NCBI RefSeq assembly: GCF_012849375.1
Contig: NZ_CP051684.1
Span: forward strand, 2,108,001 to 2,172,000
Origin: Duganella dendranthematis
GTDB taxonomy: Bacteria > Pseudomonadota > Gammaproteobacteria > Burkholderiales > Burkholderiaceae_D
Length of the DNA stretch: 64,000 bases
Direction: 5' to 3'
Below, piece after piece: positions 53,504 to 63,237 of this stretch (the first letter of the stretch is position 1; every line of letters begins with the position of its first letter). The translations under genes were made by a program, and so were the position numbers. Under the pieces are notes generated by a model that ran no database searches, was not told the origin of the DNA, and saw only the letters and a list, made by a program, of their open reading frames with translations.

Positions 53504-56500
53504 TCAGTTGCCCAGCATGGTGAATCCGGCCCAGTAGAACGGGTGGCTGTGCGTGCCGGCCGGCATAATTGCCGACGCCGGTACATCGATCGGTTTCAGG
53601 CCGCGTGCACGTCCGGCGCCGGTTGCCGTTGCGCTGGCGATCTGTCGCAACTGTGCCTGGCGCAAGGCCTCCGGCTTGCTAACGCCGCGTCCCAGTGCCT
53701 GGTAGAAGTCGGTCATCAACGTGGCGGTGGAGCGGTCCGACACACGCCACAGGCTGGCCAGCACGTTGCGCGCGCCGCGTTCGCGCGCCAGCCAGGCCAG
53801 GCTGGCCAGTTCACGGCCGGTGGCGTCGACGCCGGCCGGCACCGCCGTTTCGCAGGCCGACAGGGTCAGCAGGTCCAGGCCGGTGAAGCGGAAGCGCGGC
53901 TGCGCCAGTTCCGCCAGGCTGAGACGTTGACCGTTGCCAAGCAGCAGGTAGGAACCGTCATCGCGGCCCGAGCGCAGCACGAAGTGGCTGGCGATGTGGA
54001 CCATGCTGTCGCGTTGCAGCGCCTGCTCCAGGGTGGCGGCGGTAAAGCTGGCGTCCAGAAAAGTTTGGCTGGGAATATGGCCGGCGCGTTCGGTGGCGCT
54101 CACCGCCTGCAACTCACGCGCCACGTACGGCAGGGCCGGCAGATCGTCGGTGGCCTGGCTCTGGCCGAACAGCGCGACCGAATGCGTGCGCGTCGGGGCG
54201 TTGATTGCAGTCGGCACGTCGTTCGAGTCGGCGCCGCCGGCGACCTGAAGCGGCAAGCGCTCCACCAGCCAATGACGTCCATCATGCAGCATGGCGAACG
54301 GCAGGTAGCGCAGCACGCCGTTCAGCGACAAGTTCAGGCTGCGCGCCTGCGCCAACTCCTGCGCCACAGGCGCCAGCAGCTGGTTGTACAAACGCTGCGC
54401 CTGCGGACGCGGATCTTTGCCCGGATCTTGCGCCAGCCGCCGCAGCGTGGCAATTTCCCGCGCCAACGCAGCCTCATTGACCTCCAGCGTCACCACGCGC
54501 GCCACGTTGTCGTGCTGAACCACGATGCGCAAGCGGCGTTCGCTCACCAGATAAGTCAGTTGCAACCGCCCCACCGGCAGGGCCGCGCGTGTCACGGTGG
54601 TCAGCGGCACGACATCCGGCACCGCAGCCGACGCGGTGGACGAAGAAGCAGTCGGCGATGTTGCCGGAATGGGCGAGGCGGCGGCACTCGGCGCGCTCCA
54701 CGCCGCCGTCGCCTCGTCCAATACACGCAGCATGTCAGCCTGCGCCGTCGCCAGCTCCGCCGCGCTGCCTGCGCTGCCCTGCGCCTGCTGTTCCCGTGCC
54801 TTCGCCAGCGCTTGGGCGGCTTGCTCCAATGCGTGCGTACGCGCCGTGAACTGCTGCTGCGCCGACTGATCCACGCCGTCGAAACCAAGACGCGCAATGC
54901 GGGCGTCCTGCCGGCCATCGGCGCTGGTGTCGGCGCCGCGCACCAGATCGTGGAATTCATTTTCCTCCACCATCGCCAGCACGCTTTCCGCTTCGCCGAT
55001 ACGTCGCCGGTCCAGCAAGCGATCAACCAATTGCTGATACGCTACCTGCTTCAGTTGCACAAAACTGTGCTGCTGCTCAACCGGCAAGCCAGTGATATTC
55101 TCACGCGCTAACTGCAAGGCATTCACCGCCTGCTTACCAAGAAACACCGCCTGATTGCCGTCATCGAGCACGCTCAACTGCGCAGCGGCACGCGCCTGCA
55201 ACAACGTAGCGCGATTAGCCAGACCAATCGCCATGGCGCGCGCGCTTTGCTGACGCGCCAGCGCCAGATCCGGCACGCGTGCATTCAACGCGGCGGCATC
55301 CAGCAGCGCATTGGCATAAGTGGGATGCGACAGACCACGCTGTCCAGCCAACTGCTGCGCCAGCACGCCAACACGTTCTGCCAGCTCAGACAAGGCTTGC
55401 GCATTGATGCCAACCCGTTCGGCACGTACCGCGTTCAGCGCCAGATCCACTTCAGTCTGGCCATTGGCCATCGGATCAGGTAACGCCGCCACGCGCTGCG
55501 CCAACTCGGCCAGTGTGCTCTCGGCTTGCTCGTAGCGTCCCAGCGCCAGCAGCGCCTGCGCTCGCAGCATGGCGGCGACGCGCTCATCACCGCCCAACTC
55601 CCCTGCGCGGCCCGGGCTACGGCGGCGGCACGTTCGGCCTCCTCCAGCGCCGGCTGCGCCTGCCCTAGCGCCAGCAGCGCCTTGGCATGGGCCAGCTGAA
55701 GCCATACGCACGAAGCGGCAATCCCGCCCGGCATCGCGCGGCAAGCGTCAAATCCCGCCTGCGCCGCAGCCGCCGAGCGGCCCAGACGATTATTCGCCAG
55801 CTGCGCACTCGCCACGTCCTGCCAGGCGCTGATGGTTTGTGCATGGTGTTCGCCCAAGGTTGCGCGACGGATGCGCAGTACCTGTTCCGCCTCGCTGGCT
55901 GCCTTTGCCGCCTCGCCCAGCCGCAGGTGAATGGCCGATACGCGCGCCAGCGCATACGTGGAATTCACCGACTCGGGACCGAAACGCCGCACCGCGCTGG
56001 CCAGCCCCTGTTCGGCGAAGGTCAGTGCCGCCGCATCGTTGCCGGTTTCGGTGTACCACGCCGCCATATCCTGCGTGCTGGTCTGCGTTTCAGTGCGGTC
56101 CTGGCCGAAAGCGGCCAGACGGATACGGTAAGCGCGCTCCAGATAGTAGTAGGCCTCTTGTTGCTTGCCCTGGCGGAGCAGCAGCACGCCGACGTCGCGC
56201 ATGCCCCAGGCGTGGTCGGTGCTGTCGGTGCCGGAGGTATGCTCCCAGATATCCATCGCCTCCTTGGCGTAGACCAGGCCGCGCGCATAGTCGCGCGTCA
56301 TCAGCGTGATGCCGGACAGGTTGGACAGTAAGGTGCCATAAGAACTGGTGCGCGTGCCCTCCGACTTCGCCTTGACGCGTAGTGCTATTTCGCCCCACTG
56401 CCAGGCCAGGTCGAAACGGCTGGACTGGCGGTACAGATACATCAACTCGGCGGGATAATGCACACCTTCGCGATCGGGATCGCCATCCGGGGTGGCGCTG

Positions 56501-56853
56501 CTGTCGATCTTCTGGCGCAACGCCCAGCCTTCCAGCAAGGCCGCTTCGCTGTCCGCATAGCGGTTCAGGTGATGGACCGTCTGGCCATACTCCAATAAGG
56601 CCGCCGAGACGCCGCGTACATCGCCGGCCGCGCGGCACAGGCGCAGCGCTTCCTCGAAGGATGGAATGGCATCCTGATAGCGCTCTTCCCCGAACGCCTT
56701 GTCGCCAATCGCCAACAATTCGTCAGCAGCGGGCTGGCAACTACCGCTGGCGGCGCCCGCACCGGGCGCCACCGCCGGCGTCTGCGCCACGACCGGCGAT
56801 CCGGCAGCCGCCACACACAGCCACGCGGCCCATGCCAGTAAGCTTCGCTTCAT
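53504..56853 (-). pseudogene. TPR-CHAT protease of the caspase operon, with a one-base frameshift
   Basis: The 5' part (start ATG 56853, overlapping the caspase stop by 4 bp) encodes a signal peptide (MKRSLLAWAAWLCVAAAGS) and many TPR units. It loses sense after AAQG at about 55600. The 3' part resumes in the next frame at GELGGDERVAAMLRAQ and runs through further TPR/coiled-coil to a C-terminal CHAT domain. One extra G in the GGGG at 55600-55603 restores a single 1116-residue protein. In the restored numbering the CHAT His is H957 (HIASH) and Cys is C1001 (SACET); both are intact. Frame shift by deletion, by sequencing error, or by -1 slippage on GGG are all possible. CHAT proteases are caspase-clan enzymes; TPRs probably hold a partner. 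Confidence 0.8.
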
Positions 56854-58802
56854 TGCCCGCCTCCTGTCGCCACGCGCCAGCTGACGCGCGCTACCTGCGC
56901 TTGATCTGGATTGTGCCCGGCCGCCAGCGAAGCGCCACGCTCGGCCGGTGCGGCAAGGTTGTTGCGCAAGGCATCGAGCAACGCGAAACGGCGCGGCATG
57001 GCGCCACTGGCAGCTGGCGCGGCCACCAGCGCCAGCCATTCCGGCGCGCCGGCCGCACCCTGCGCCGTCACCTCGAACTCGCGCTCAAAGCGGCTGATCT
57101 GGATCGGCGTGCCGGGCGGCAGACGGTTGCTGTCGCCTTCAAACGGCGGAAACACGCGGGTGGCCGGGCCGCTCAAGGGCAGATGCACAATCCCGGCATC
57201 GACCGAATCCTCACCACCGTTCTCGACGACCACGCGCAAACGCGTGCCAGGCGTCAGCAGGCCAAGGTCACGGTCGGCAAACGGCAAGCTGATGGCGGCC
57301 TGACCAGGCGCCTGAATCTCGATGCGGGCTTGCAGCAGCGGCGCGGCGGCGGCGGTCGATGGCAGCGCCAGCAAGGCGGCGAGGCTGGCGGCGCGCGCAC
57401 GCAGGGCCGGCAGTTCCTTGTCTGCTACCCGCAAGCGTACCGCGCCGCGACCGGGCAGCGTAACGCTGACCGTGCGTGCGCCGCCCTGCCGGCCGAGGAC
57501 GGCAACCGTAGATGCGCCAGCGGACGTACCGACAGGCGCGGCGCTGGCAGCCGCTGTGTTGGCCGGCAGCCGGCTAGCCCAGCCGCCAGCCGGCATCGTG
57601 CCGGTGCGTTGCAGGCCGGTGCTGCCGCCGTCAAGTGTGGTGTTGGCCAGCAACCTGCTAGCGCCGTCGCCGGCTGCTGCCGTGCTGTCGGTGACGGCCA
57701 GCCGTGCCTCGCCCCAGTTGACGTCGGTGATGCGCCAGGTGCTGGCGCCACGCTGCAATAGATCGCCCGCCTGCAAGCCATCAAGACGGCCATAGGGCAC
57801 ATACCAGCCGCGTCCATCCTGCCGCACCGGCCACAGCACCGGCGCACCGGCCGCCGTCCACAAGGCCTGCTCCAGCGTGCCGGCATACACCGGCGACGGC
57901 CGGGCACTGGCCGGCAGCTGCCGAGCGTCCAGCGCCTCGCGATAGTGCTGGTTGGTGGCGCTGGCCCAGGCCAGATAGCTGGCAGGACTATCGCCCAAAC
58001 CGGCGATCAGCGCGCGCGTGAAGATGCCGCGGGCCTGGCCGGCATAGTCGCTGCTGAGCGCTTCGGCGCTGCGCTGCTGCGGCTCGGCGGCAAAGAAGCC
58101 AATGAACAATGGCCGTTCATGCGGCGTGGCCGCGCTGTCCGGCGGCGGCATGTCTGCACGCTCACTGGCCGGACGCCGACCGCCCAGACTGGCCGGCCGT
58201 GGCGCCCATCCCAGCGCCGCGCTGGACAGACCGCGCCACGCCAGGCCGGGATCACCGCGCGTGCTGCCGGCCGCGTAGCAACTGTCAAACAGCGCCACCA
58301 CCTGCACCTGGCGCGCCGCCAGCGTGTCGATAGCGCGGCCGATGTCGGCACTGCTGATGCTGCCCGACAGCTGCCGGTTATGCGCATCGATGCGGGCGTC
58401 ACGCGTCAACAGATGCACTTGCTGGCCGGATGGTGTTTGCCACACGCCCGGCTGTCCCGGCATCAGCAAGCCGTGGCCCGACCAGTAGAGCACCAGCACA
58501 TCGTCCGGCCGTAGCGTTTTGCCGAGTTGCGTCAACTGGGTGAGGATGGCGCTGCGGGTCGGTGCTGCCGCGCCGTCGACACCGTCGGCCAGGCTGATGA
58601 TATGGGTAGCGGAGAAGCCTTGCGCCAGCAGCGCGCTGCGCATGGCCGGCACGTCGTAACGCGGCCCGTTCAACCAGGCGCTGCGCGGCAAGGCCGGCAT
58701 GGCCGAAACGCCGACCAGCAGCGCGTAGCGCTCGGCTGCCGCCGCTGGTGCGCCGATGCCAGCGGCAGCGGCCAACAACAAGACGAGCAGCCGGCCACGC
58801 AT
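56850..58802 (-). CDS. Caspase-family (peptidase C14) protein of a sigma-controlled operon
   Basis: 650 residues. A signal peptide (about 1-23) precedes a caspase p20-like domain (about 25-230) with H110 in YWSGHG and C175 in FDSCYAAG, so the dyad is complete. The rest (230-650) is Ala-rich beta structure. Part of it (near VFPPFEGDSNRLPPGTPI) resembles the DUF4384-type domains that accompany bacterial caspases and kinases. Predicted periplasmic or envelope-facing protease. It starts at the stop of the anti-sigma gene and overlaps the TPR-CHAT gene by 4 bp. Confidence 0.87.
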   Translation of the reverse strand: MRGRLLVLLLAAAAGIGAPAAAAERYALLVGVSAMPALPRSAWLNGPRYDVPAMRSALLAQGFSATHIISLADGVDGAAAPTRSAILTQLTQLGKTLRPDDVLVLYWSGHGLLMPGQPGVWQTPSGQQVHLLTRDARIDAHNRQLSGSISSADIGRAIDTLAARQVQVVALFDSCYAAGSTRGDPGLAWRGLSSAALGWAPRPASLGGRRPASERADMPPPDSAATPHERPLFIGFFAAEPQQRSAEALSSDYAGQARGIFTRALIAGLGDSPASYLAWASATNQHYREALDARQLPASARPSPVYAGTLEQALWTAAGAPVLWPVRQDGRGWYVPYGRLDGLQAGDLLQRGASTWRITDVNWGEARLAVTDSTAAAGDGASRLLANTTLDGGSTGLQRTGTMPAGGWASRLPANTAAASAAPVGTSAGASTVAVLGRQGGARTVSVTLPGRGAVRLRVADKELPALRARAASLAALLALPSTAAAAPLLQARIEIQAPGQAAISLPFADRDLGLLTPGTRLRVVVENGGEDSVDAGIVHLPLSGPATRVFPPFEGDSNRLPPGTPIQISRFEREFEVTAQGAAGAPEWLALVAAPAASGAMPRRFALLDALRNNLAAPAERGASLAAGHNPDQAQVARVSWRVATGGGQ

Positions 58803-59473
58803 CAGGGTTGCGGCGCCGCCGGTGCGAGTGGAATCACGCTAGCTTCGGCCACCACGACGTTGGTCCGCAGTTGCGCCAGCGCAGCGGCGGCGTCCTCGGC
58901 TTGCAGCAGATAGCGCTGTCCGCCTTGCGGACCACTGACGATGCGGGCATGCGCTTGCAGCAGCGCCGCCTCGACCTGCGCCAGACTGGCGTCGGCGGCG
59001 AAGCGCACCTGCACGTTGGCGGCTGGGGCGGCGACGTTGAGTGGCGCGTCGCGCCAGGCCACATCGGTGTCCGGCGCGTGGCCCAGCATCCAGCCCTGCA
59101 CCGCACACACCGCCACCAGCGACGCCACAATGGCCGGCGTGAACTGCGGCATCAGGCGCAGATCAAACAGCCGCTGCCACCAGGCGCTGCGTGACGGGCT
59201 GGCCGGACGCTGCGGCTGTGGCGGCGCGGCGGTAGGGGCCTCGACTGCCGGCGCGGCAGCGATGCGGCGATGCAGTTCATCCAGCCCGGTATCGCTGTCC
59301 ATGGCCGCGATCTGCGCCGCGACAGCGCCGCGCACATCATCCAGCATGGCGGCCTGCGCCTGCCATGCCGGATCACTGGCCAGCAACGCCGCGATACGCT
59401 CCGCATCCTCGCCGGTGACGTGACCGGTGAGGTAATCGGGCAAGCGCTCCAGCAAACGTTGTTGCTCATCCAT
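58802..59473 (-). CDS. Anti-sigma factor with one membrane helix
   Basis: 223 residues from the ATG at 59473, which overlaps the sigma factor stop by 8 bp; the longer frame is rejected. The N-terminal cytoplasmic part (about 1-75: LPDYLTGHVTGEDAERI) resembles an anti-sigma domain without the ZAS zinc motif. One membrane helix (about 112-130, IVASLVAVCAVQGWML) leads to a periplasmic part of about 90 residues. It should sequester the co-encoded ECF sigma until an envelope signal relieves it. Confidence 0.8.
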   Translation of the reverse strand: MDEQQRLLERLPDYLTGHVTGEDAERIAALLASDPAWQAQAAMLDDVRGAVAAQIAAMDSDTGLDELHRRIAAAPAVEAPTAAPPQPQRPASPSRSAWWQRLFDLRLMPQFTPAIVASLVAVCAVQGWMLGHAPDTDVAWRDAPLNVAAPAANVQVRFAADASLAQVEAALLQAHARIVSGPQGGQRYLLQAEDAAAALAQLRTNVVVAEASVIPLAPAAPQP

Positions 59474-60089
59474 GACGGCCACCTTCCTGTACAAACCAGC
59501 GCTCCAGGCACTGGCGCAAATTGAGCCGGCCATGGAACAGCCGGCTCTTGACGGTCCCCTCCACCGTCCCTTGAATGCGGGCGATCTCGACCACCGACAT
59601 ATCTTCCAATGCCCACAACGTCAGGCTCTCGCGCTGCAGCGGATTGCGCAGCCGGCGCAAGCAATTCAGCACCGCCGAGCGGCGCTGCGCATTCTCCTGC
59701 AACACCATCGGACTCGGCGCCATCATCTCCAAGTGGGTGGCGGCCGCCTGCTCCAGCTCACCCTCTTCATCGAGCAGCACTTCCGCCGCCTGACGCTTGC
59801 CGTGGCGACGAATCTGATCGACCGTCTTGTTGCGCGTCAGCGTGAGCAGCCAGCTGGCGAATTCAATACGACCGTCGTAACGCAGCGGCGCTCGCCACAA
59901 ATCATGAAACACATCGACCGTAACTTCGTCGGCGATGGCGTCCGCATCCAATCCACAACGCAGCAGCCTGGCATGGGCAAACACCCGCACCTTGCGCGAC
60001 CAGCCGCGATACAGCGCATCGAGCGCGCGCTGGTCGCCACCGGCCATGGCCGCCAGCAGCTCGCTGGGCGCCAGCGTGGGCGTACTCAA
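59466..60089 (-). CDS. ECF-family RNA polymerase sigma factor
   Basis: 207 residues. Region 2 (ADEVTVDVFHDLWR, ASWLLTLTRNKTVDQIRR) and region 4 (RESLTLWALEDMSVVEIARI, cut here, and GTVKSRLFHGRLNLR) are clear. First gene of the sigma - anti-sigma - caspase - TPR-CHAT operon. Its upstream region has a minus-strand TATAAT at 60146-60141, with a TTGCCA 19 bp before it, so basal transcription could be sigma70-driven. Confidence 0.9.
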   Translation of the reverse strand: MSTPTLAPSELLAAMAGGDQRALDALYRGWSRKVRVFAHARLLRCGLDADAIADEVTVDVFHDLWRAPLRYDGRIEFASWLLTLTRNKTVDQIRRHGKRQAAEVLLDEEGELEQAAATHLEMMAPSPMVLQENAQRRSAVLNCLRRLRNPLQRESLTLWALEDMSVVEIARIQGTVEGTVKSRLFHGRLNLRQCLERWFVQEGGRHG

Positions 60090-60194
60090 GCGGGCCTCCG
60101 ACGAAATTTTATGACGCTGGGATTGGTAATCATGAGAAACATTATAGGGTCAGATCATCATCTTTTGGCAACATACAAAAAACAAAAAATAATT

Positions 60195-60222
60195 TGAACC
60201 GTGCTCTCCAGCCCTACGAATA
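60195..60222 (+). promoter_or_regulatory. Candidate ECF-type promoter for the divergent envelope trio
   Basis: TGAACC (60195-60200) and CGAATA (60217-60222) are 16 bp apart and point at the gene starting at 60277. This has the GAAC / CG-type shape of many ECF promoters and lies back to back with the ECF sigma gene. No matching motif was found on the sigma operon side. Confidence 0.4.
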
Positions 60223-60276
60223 ACACCGCGACAGGCTGCGTGTGCGGCACTGAAACTGGAGAGGAGAAACAGCATC

Positions 60277-61083
60277 ATGAAAAAACGCGGCAAGATTTTG
60301 CGGGACACCAACGCCGGCCCCGGTCTGCTGAGTATCGACGGCGTGCAGCATCCATTCACGCTGGAAGCCCACTGGAAATCGGACACGCCGCCCAAGGTCG
60401 GCCTGGTGGTCGAAGCCGACCTGGATGATTCCGGCGCCTTGCGCACGGTGATCCCGGTGGCCGACACCCAACTGGCCAAGGAACAGGCGGAGCTGGCGAT
60501 GCAAGCCGCCAAGGCTAAGGGCGGCGAACTGGCTGCCGGCCTGACCGCGCGCTTCGGCGTGCCGACCCTGGTCGCCATGGCGGCACTGGTAGCCGGCTGG
60601 TTCTTCCTCAACACCATCGCGATCCAGATCTCGTCCAGCTACCGCGTTGGACTGTCCTTCTGGAAAATCCTCGGCGTGCTCAACTCGCCCGCCACGCTGA
60701 TGACCAGCTTTAGCGACGCCGGCGGCGGCGCTGGCGGCGGCATCTACGCCTTCCTGTGCATCGTCGCCCTGATCGCCCCGCTGGCGCCGCAAGTCTGGAA
60801 GGACAAGCGGGCGCACCTGGGCGGCCTGCTGCCCTTGGCCTTCATGCTGCTGGTAGCACTGATGGTCTACCTCGGCATCAGCGACAGCCTGAAGCAGGCG
60901 CAAGGCGCCGCCAGCATGTTCGGCGGCGGCCAGGGCGGGCGCATGGCCGAAAACATCGGCAACGAAATGCTGCGCGAAGCCATGCGCGCCATCTCCGTCG
61001 GCATCGGCGGCTACCTGTCGCTGGCCGCCAGCCTGTACCTGGCTGGCCGCAGCGCCATCCAATTCCTCGCCGCCAAGGCTTGA
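60277..61083 (+). CDS. Membrane protein with four helices, unknown function
   Basis: 268 residues; ATG at 60277 with GGAGAGGAG upstream. A 65-residue N-terminal soluble part (beta-rich, FTLEAHWKSDTPPKVGLVV core) is followed by helices near 101-121, 155-175, 185-205 and 238-258. It contains a Gly-rich loop (DAGGGAGGG) and another before the last helix (FGGGQGG). No recognised family. First of three same-strand genes (with two lipoproteins), divergent from the sigma/caspase operon. Confidence 0.7.
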   Translation: MKKRGKILRDTNAGPGLLSIDGVQHPFTLEAHWKSDTPPKVGLVVEADLDDSGALRTVIPVADTQLAKEQAELAMQAAKAKGGELAAGLTARFGVPTLVAMAALVAGWFFLNTIAIQISSSYRVGLSFWKILGVLNSPATLMTSFSDAGGGAGGGIYAFLCIVALIAPLAPQVWKDKRAHLGGLLPLAFMLLVALMVYLGISDSLKQAQGAASMFGGGQGGRMAENIGNEMLREAMRAISVGIGGYLSLAASLYLAGRSAIQFLAAKA

Positions 61084-61112
61084 ACCCACTTCTACTTGAT
61101 CAAGGAAACACC

Positions 61113-61874
61113 ATGCGCCACTCATTCCGTCTCCTCCCTGCCGCCAGCCTGCTGACGCTGGCCCTGCTGGCCGCTTGCGGCGACAAGACCACCACCGCAC
61201 CGGCCGGCGCCGACGCCAAGCCGAATCTGGCCGACGCCGCCAAACCCGCCGTCATGGCCGAACAAGCCAAGGAACAAGCGCGCGCCGCCCTGCCGAAAGG
61301 CGATCCGAACACGCCGGCCAGCAGCTACACCGACATCGAAAGCGGCAACCAGCTGATGTTCGCCTACCTCGGCGTGGCCGGCATGCCGATCGACTACAAC
61401 GAAGTGGCGACCAGCTACTCGCGCGACTACGCCACCGCCTCCGACGAGTTCAAGAAGAACGACCTGCTGAAAGCGCTGAAACTGAAGATCGATGCCGGCG
61501 TGGCGCAGGCGGCGCAGCAGCGCTACGTCAAGCTGGACATCCCTAGCCCGGTGCAGAAATACGACTTCGAGAAAAAAGGCTTCCCGCTCGATTCGTCGGT
61601 GTGGGAGAAAGGATCGTACCGCTACTTTGGTGACAACAGCAGCTACAAGATCGGTTTCAACAACGGTGCCAGCTTCCGCTATCTCAACGTGCCGGAAGAA
61701 GACAAGGCGCGCGTGATCGAAGGCTTACGCAGCAAGTACGAGTCCATGCACCTGGTGGTGTACGGCTATGTACAGGACGCCGACGTCAGCAAGAAAGTGG
61801 TGCAGGCGCAGATCCTCAAGGTCGAGCTGGTCGACAAAAAAGGCAACGTACTGGCCAGCCAGGCCGCTCAATAA
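61113..61874 (+). CDS. Lipoprotein, unknown function
   Basis: 253 residues from the ATG at 61113 (AAGGAAA upstream). Lipobox LLAACGD places it in the envelope. An Ala/Lys/Gln-rich linker to about residue 65 is followed by a globular domain with many Tyr/Lys/Asp. It lies 29 bp after the four-helix membrane gene and probably shares its transcript. I do not recognise the family. Confidence 0.7.
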   Translation: MRHSFRLLPAASLLTLALLAACGDKTTTAPAGADAKPNLADAAKPAVMAEQAKEQARAALPKGDPNTPASSYTDIESGNQLMFAYLGVAGMPIDYNEVATSYSRDYATASDEFKKNDLLKALKLKIDAGVAQAAQQRYVKLDIPSPVQKYDFEKKGFPLDSSVWEKGSYRYFGDNSSYKIGFNNGASFRYLNVPEEDKARVIEGLRSKYESMHLVVYGYVQDADVSKKVVQAQILKVELVDKKGNVLASQAAQ

Positions 61875-61895
61875 TCACGCTGACGGAAAGAAATC

Positions 61896-62201
61896 ATGAA
61901 CAACATCAAACGCGTACTGGCCTGCCTCGGCAGCCTGGCAGTCCTGACCGCCTGCACCACCGTCACGCCCAACAACCTCCGCGAAGTCAACGACAGCGAA
62001 GTGAAGTCGTGCAAGCTGGCCGGACCGGTCTACGGTTCCGACTCGGTATTTGTCGGTCTGAGCGCCGGCATCGGCACCAAGAACGCCAAGGCCAAAGCCA
62101 TGAACGAAGCCGTGCGACTGAAAGCCACCGACGTGGTGTGGTCGCAGCAAGGCACCAGCATGACCAGCGAATGGATCGGCAAGGCCTACGTCTGCAAATG
62201 A
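61896..62201 (+). CDS. Small lipoprotein, DUF4156-like
   Basis: 101 residues with a lipobox (VLTACT). The mature part, with a Cys after ESEVKS-like sequence (SEVKSCKLAG), a second Cys near the end, and the A-x-N-x-A-x3-ATDVVW pattern, recalls YjeI/DUF4156 lipoproteins. Third gene of the trio; followed by a strong terminator. Confidence 0.6.
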   Translation: MNNIKRVLACLGSLAVLTACTTVTPNNLREVNDSEVKSCKLAGPVYGSDSVFVGLSAGIGTKNAKAKAMNEAVRLKATDVVWSQQGTSMTSEWIGKAYVCK

Positions 62202-62220
62202 TCCGGCCCTAAATTGTAAA

Positions 62221-62254
62221 AAATCCCCATAACTTCAACGAGTTATGGGGATTT
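62221..62254. terminator. Bidirectional rho-independent terminator
   Basis: A 14-bp perfect stem AAATCCCCATAACT / AGTTATGGGGATTT with a 6-base loop, with A/T runs on both sides. It serves the small lipoprotein gene (plus) and ssb (minus), whose ends lie 19 and 23 bp away. Confidence 0.93.
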
Positions 62255-62277
62255 GTATTTTCCAAAGCTAAGCTGCT

Positions 62278-62796
62278 TTAGAACGGAATATCATCATCCA
62301 TGTCCGAGAAGTTCGGTGCTGGACGCGGGGCTGGGCGTGGTGCTGGCGCCGGGGCCGCCATCTGCGGGCGCGGGGCCGGAGCCTGGCGCTGTGGTGGGGC
62401 TTCGTAGCCACCGCCACCGCCGTAGCTGTTGCCATCGTCCATGCCGGCGTCGCCGCCACCTGCGCGGCCACCCAGCATCTGCATGTTTTCCGCGATGATG
62501 TCGGTTGCGTATTTCTCTACGCCATCTTTATCGGTGTACTTACGGGTCTGCAGACGGCCTTCGACGTAGACCGACGAACCTTTTTTCAGGTACTGGCCGA
62601 CGATTTCCGCCAGACGGCCGAAGAACGAAATACGGTGCCACTCGGTCAGCTCTTTCTGCTCACCGGTGTTACGGTCTTTCGATTTATACGAGGTCGCCAC
62701 GGCGATGTTGGCGATCGCATCACCGCTAGGCATGTAGCGAATTTCAGGATCGCGACCCAGATTGCCGACGATGATGACTTTGTTGACTGATGCCAT
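62278..62796 (-). CDS. ssb: Single-stranded DNA-binding protein
   Basis: 172 residues. N-terminal OB fold (about 1-110; [30 protein letters not shown]), then a Gly/Pro/Ala-rich linker and the conserved acidic tip DMDDDIPF, which recruits repair and replication partners. Standard length for a proteobacterial SSB. Confidence 0.97.
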   Translation of the reverse strand: MASVNKVIIVGNLGRDPEIRYMPSGDAIANIAVATSYKSKDRNTGEQKELTEWHRISFFGRLAEIVGQYLKKGSSVYVEGRLQTRKYTDKDGVEKYATDIIAENMQMLGGRAGGGDAGMDDGNSYGGGGGYEAPPQRQAPAPRPQMAAPAPAPRPAPRPAPNFSDMDDDIPF

Positions 62797-62883
62797 TTTA
62801 TTAAAACTCCAATGTGTTCGACCAAACTAGAAGTTTATCTCACTTTTGACTTTGAACCCTAGAATCCGAGCGCAGTGATTTTG

Positions 62884-63237
62884 TTATCGCTCAAAATCCG
62901 TGTTGCCCGCCTGGTGAAATACCAGCTCTTCCACCGGCTTGCCGTTGCACAGGTGGTCGTCGATGATGCGGTCCATATTTTCCGGCGTGACGTTGTAATA
63001 CCAGGTGCCGTCCGGCTGCACGCACATGATCGGACCACCCTTGCAGGCGGCAAAGCAGCTGACCCGGCTGCGCTTGACGCGCAACTCGCCTTCGTTCAGC
63101 CCGGCGGCCTTGAACTTGTCGCCCAGACTGTCGAACAGCGCCTGCGAGGCGCCGTCCTGGGCGCAGCGCGGGCCGGTGCAGATCAGGATGTGGCGGTAGT
63201 AATTGCCGATTTTCGGCTTGATGACGGCGTCACTCAT
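62884..63237 (-). CDS. 2Fe-2S thioredoxin-like ferredoxin (cobalamin locus)
   Basis: 117 residues of the thioredoxin-like [2Fe-2S] ferredoxin type. Cys residues in CTGPRC, in SCFAACKGGP and in IMCVQPDG fit the cluster ligands. Its start overlaps the stop of the cobJ-like gene (ATGA, 4 bp), so it belongs to the cobalamin synthesis operon and may supply electrons there. Confidence 0.85.
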   Translation of the reverse strand: MSDAVIKPKIGNYYRHILICTGPRCAQDGASQALFDSLGDKFKAAGLNEGELRVKRSRVSCFAACKGGPIMCVQPDGTWYYNVTPENMDRIIDDHLCNGKPVEELVFHQAGNTDFER

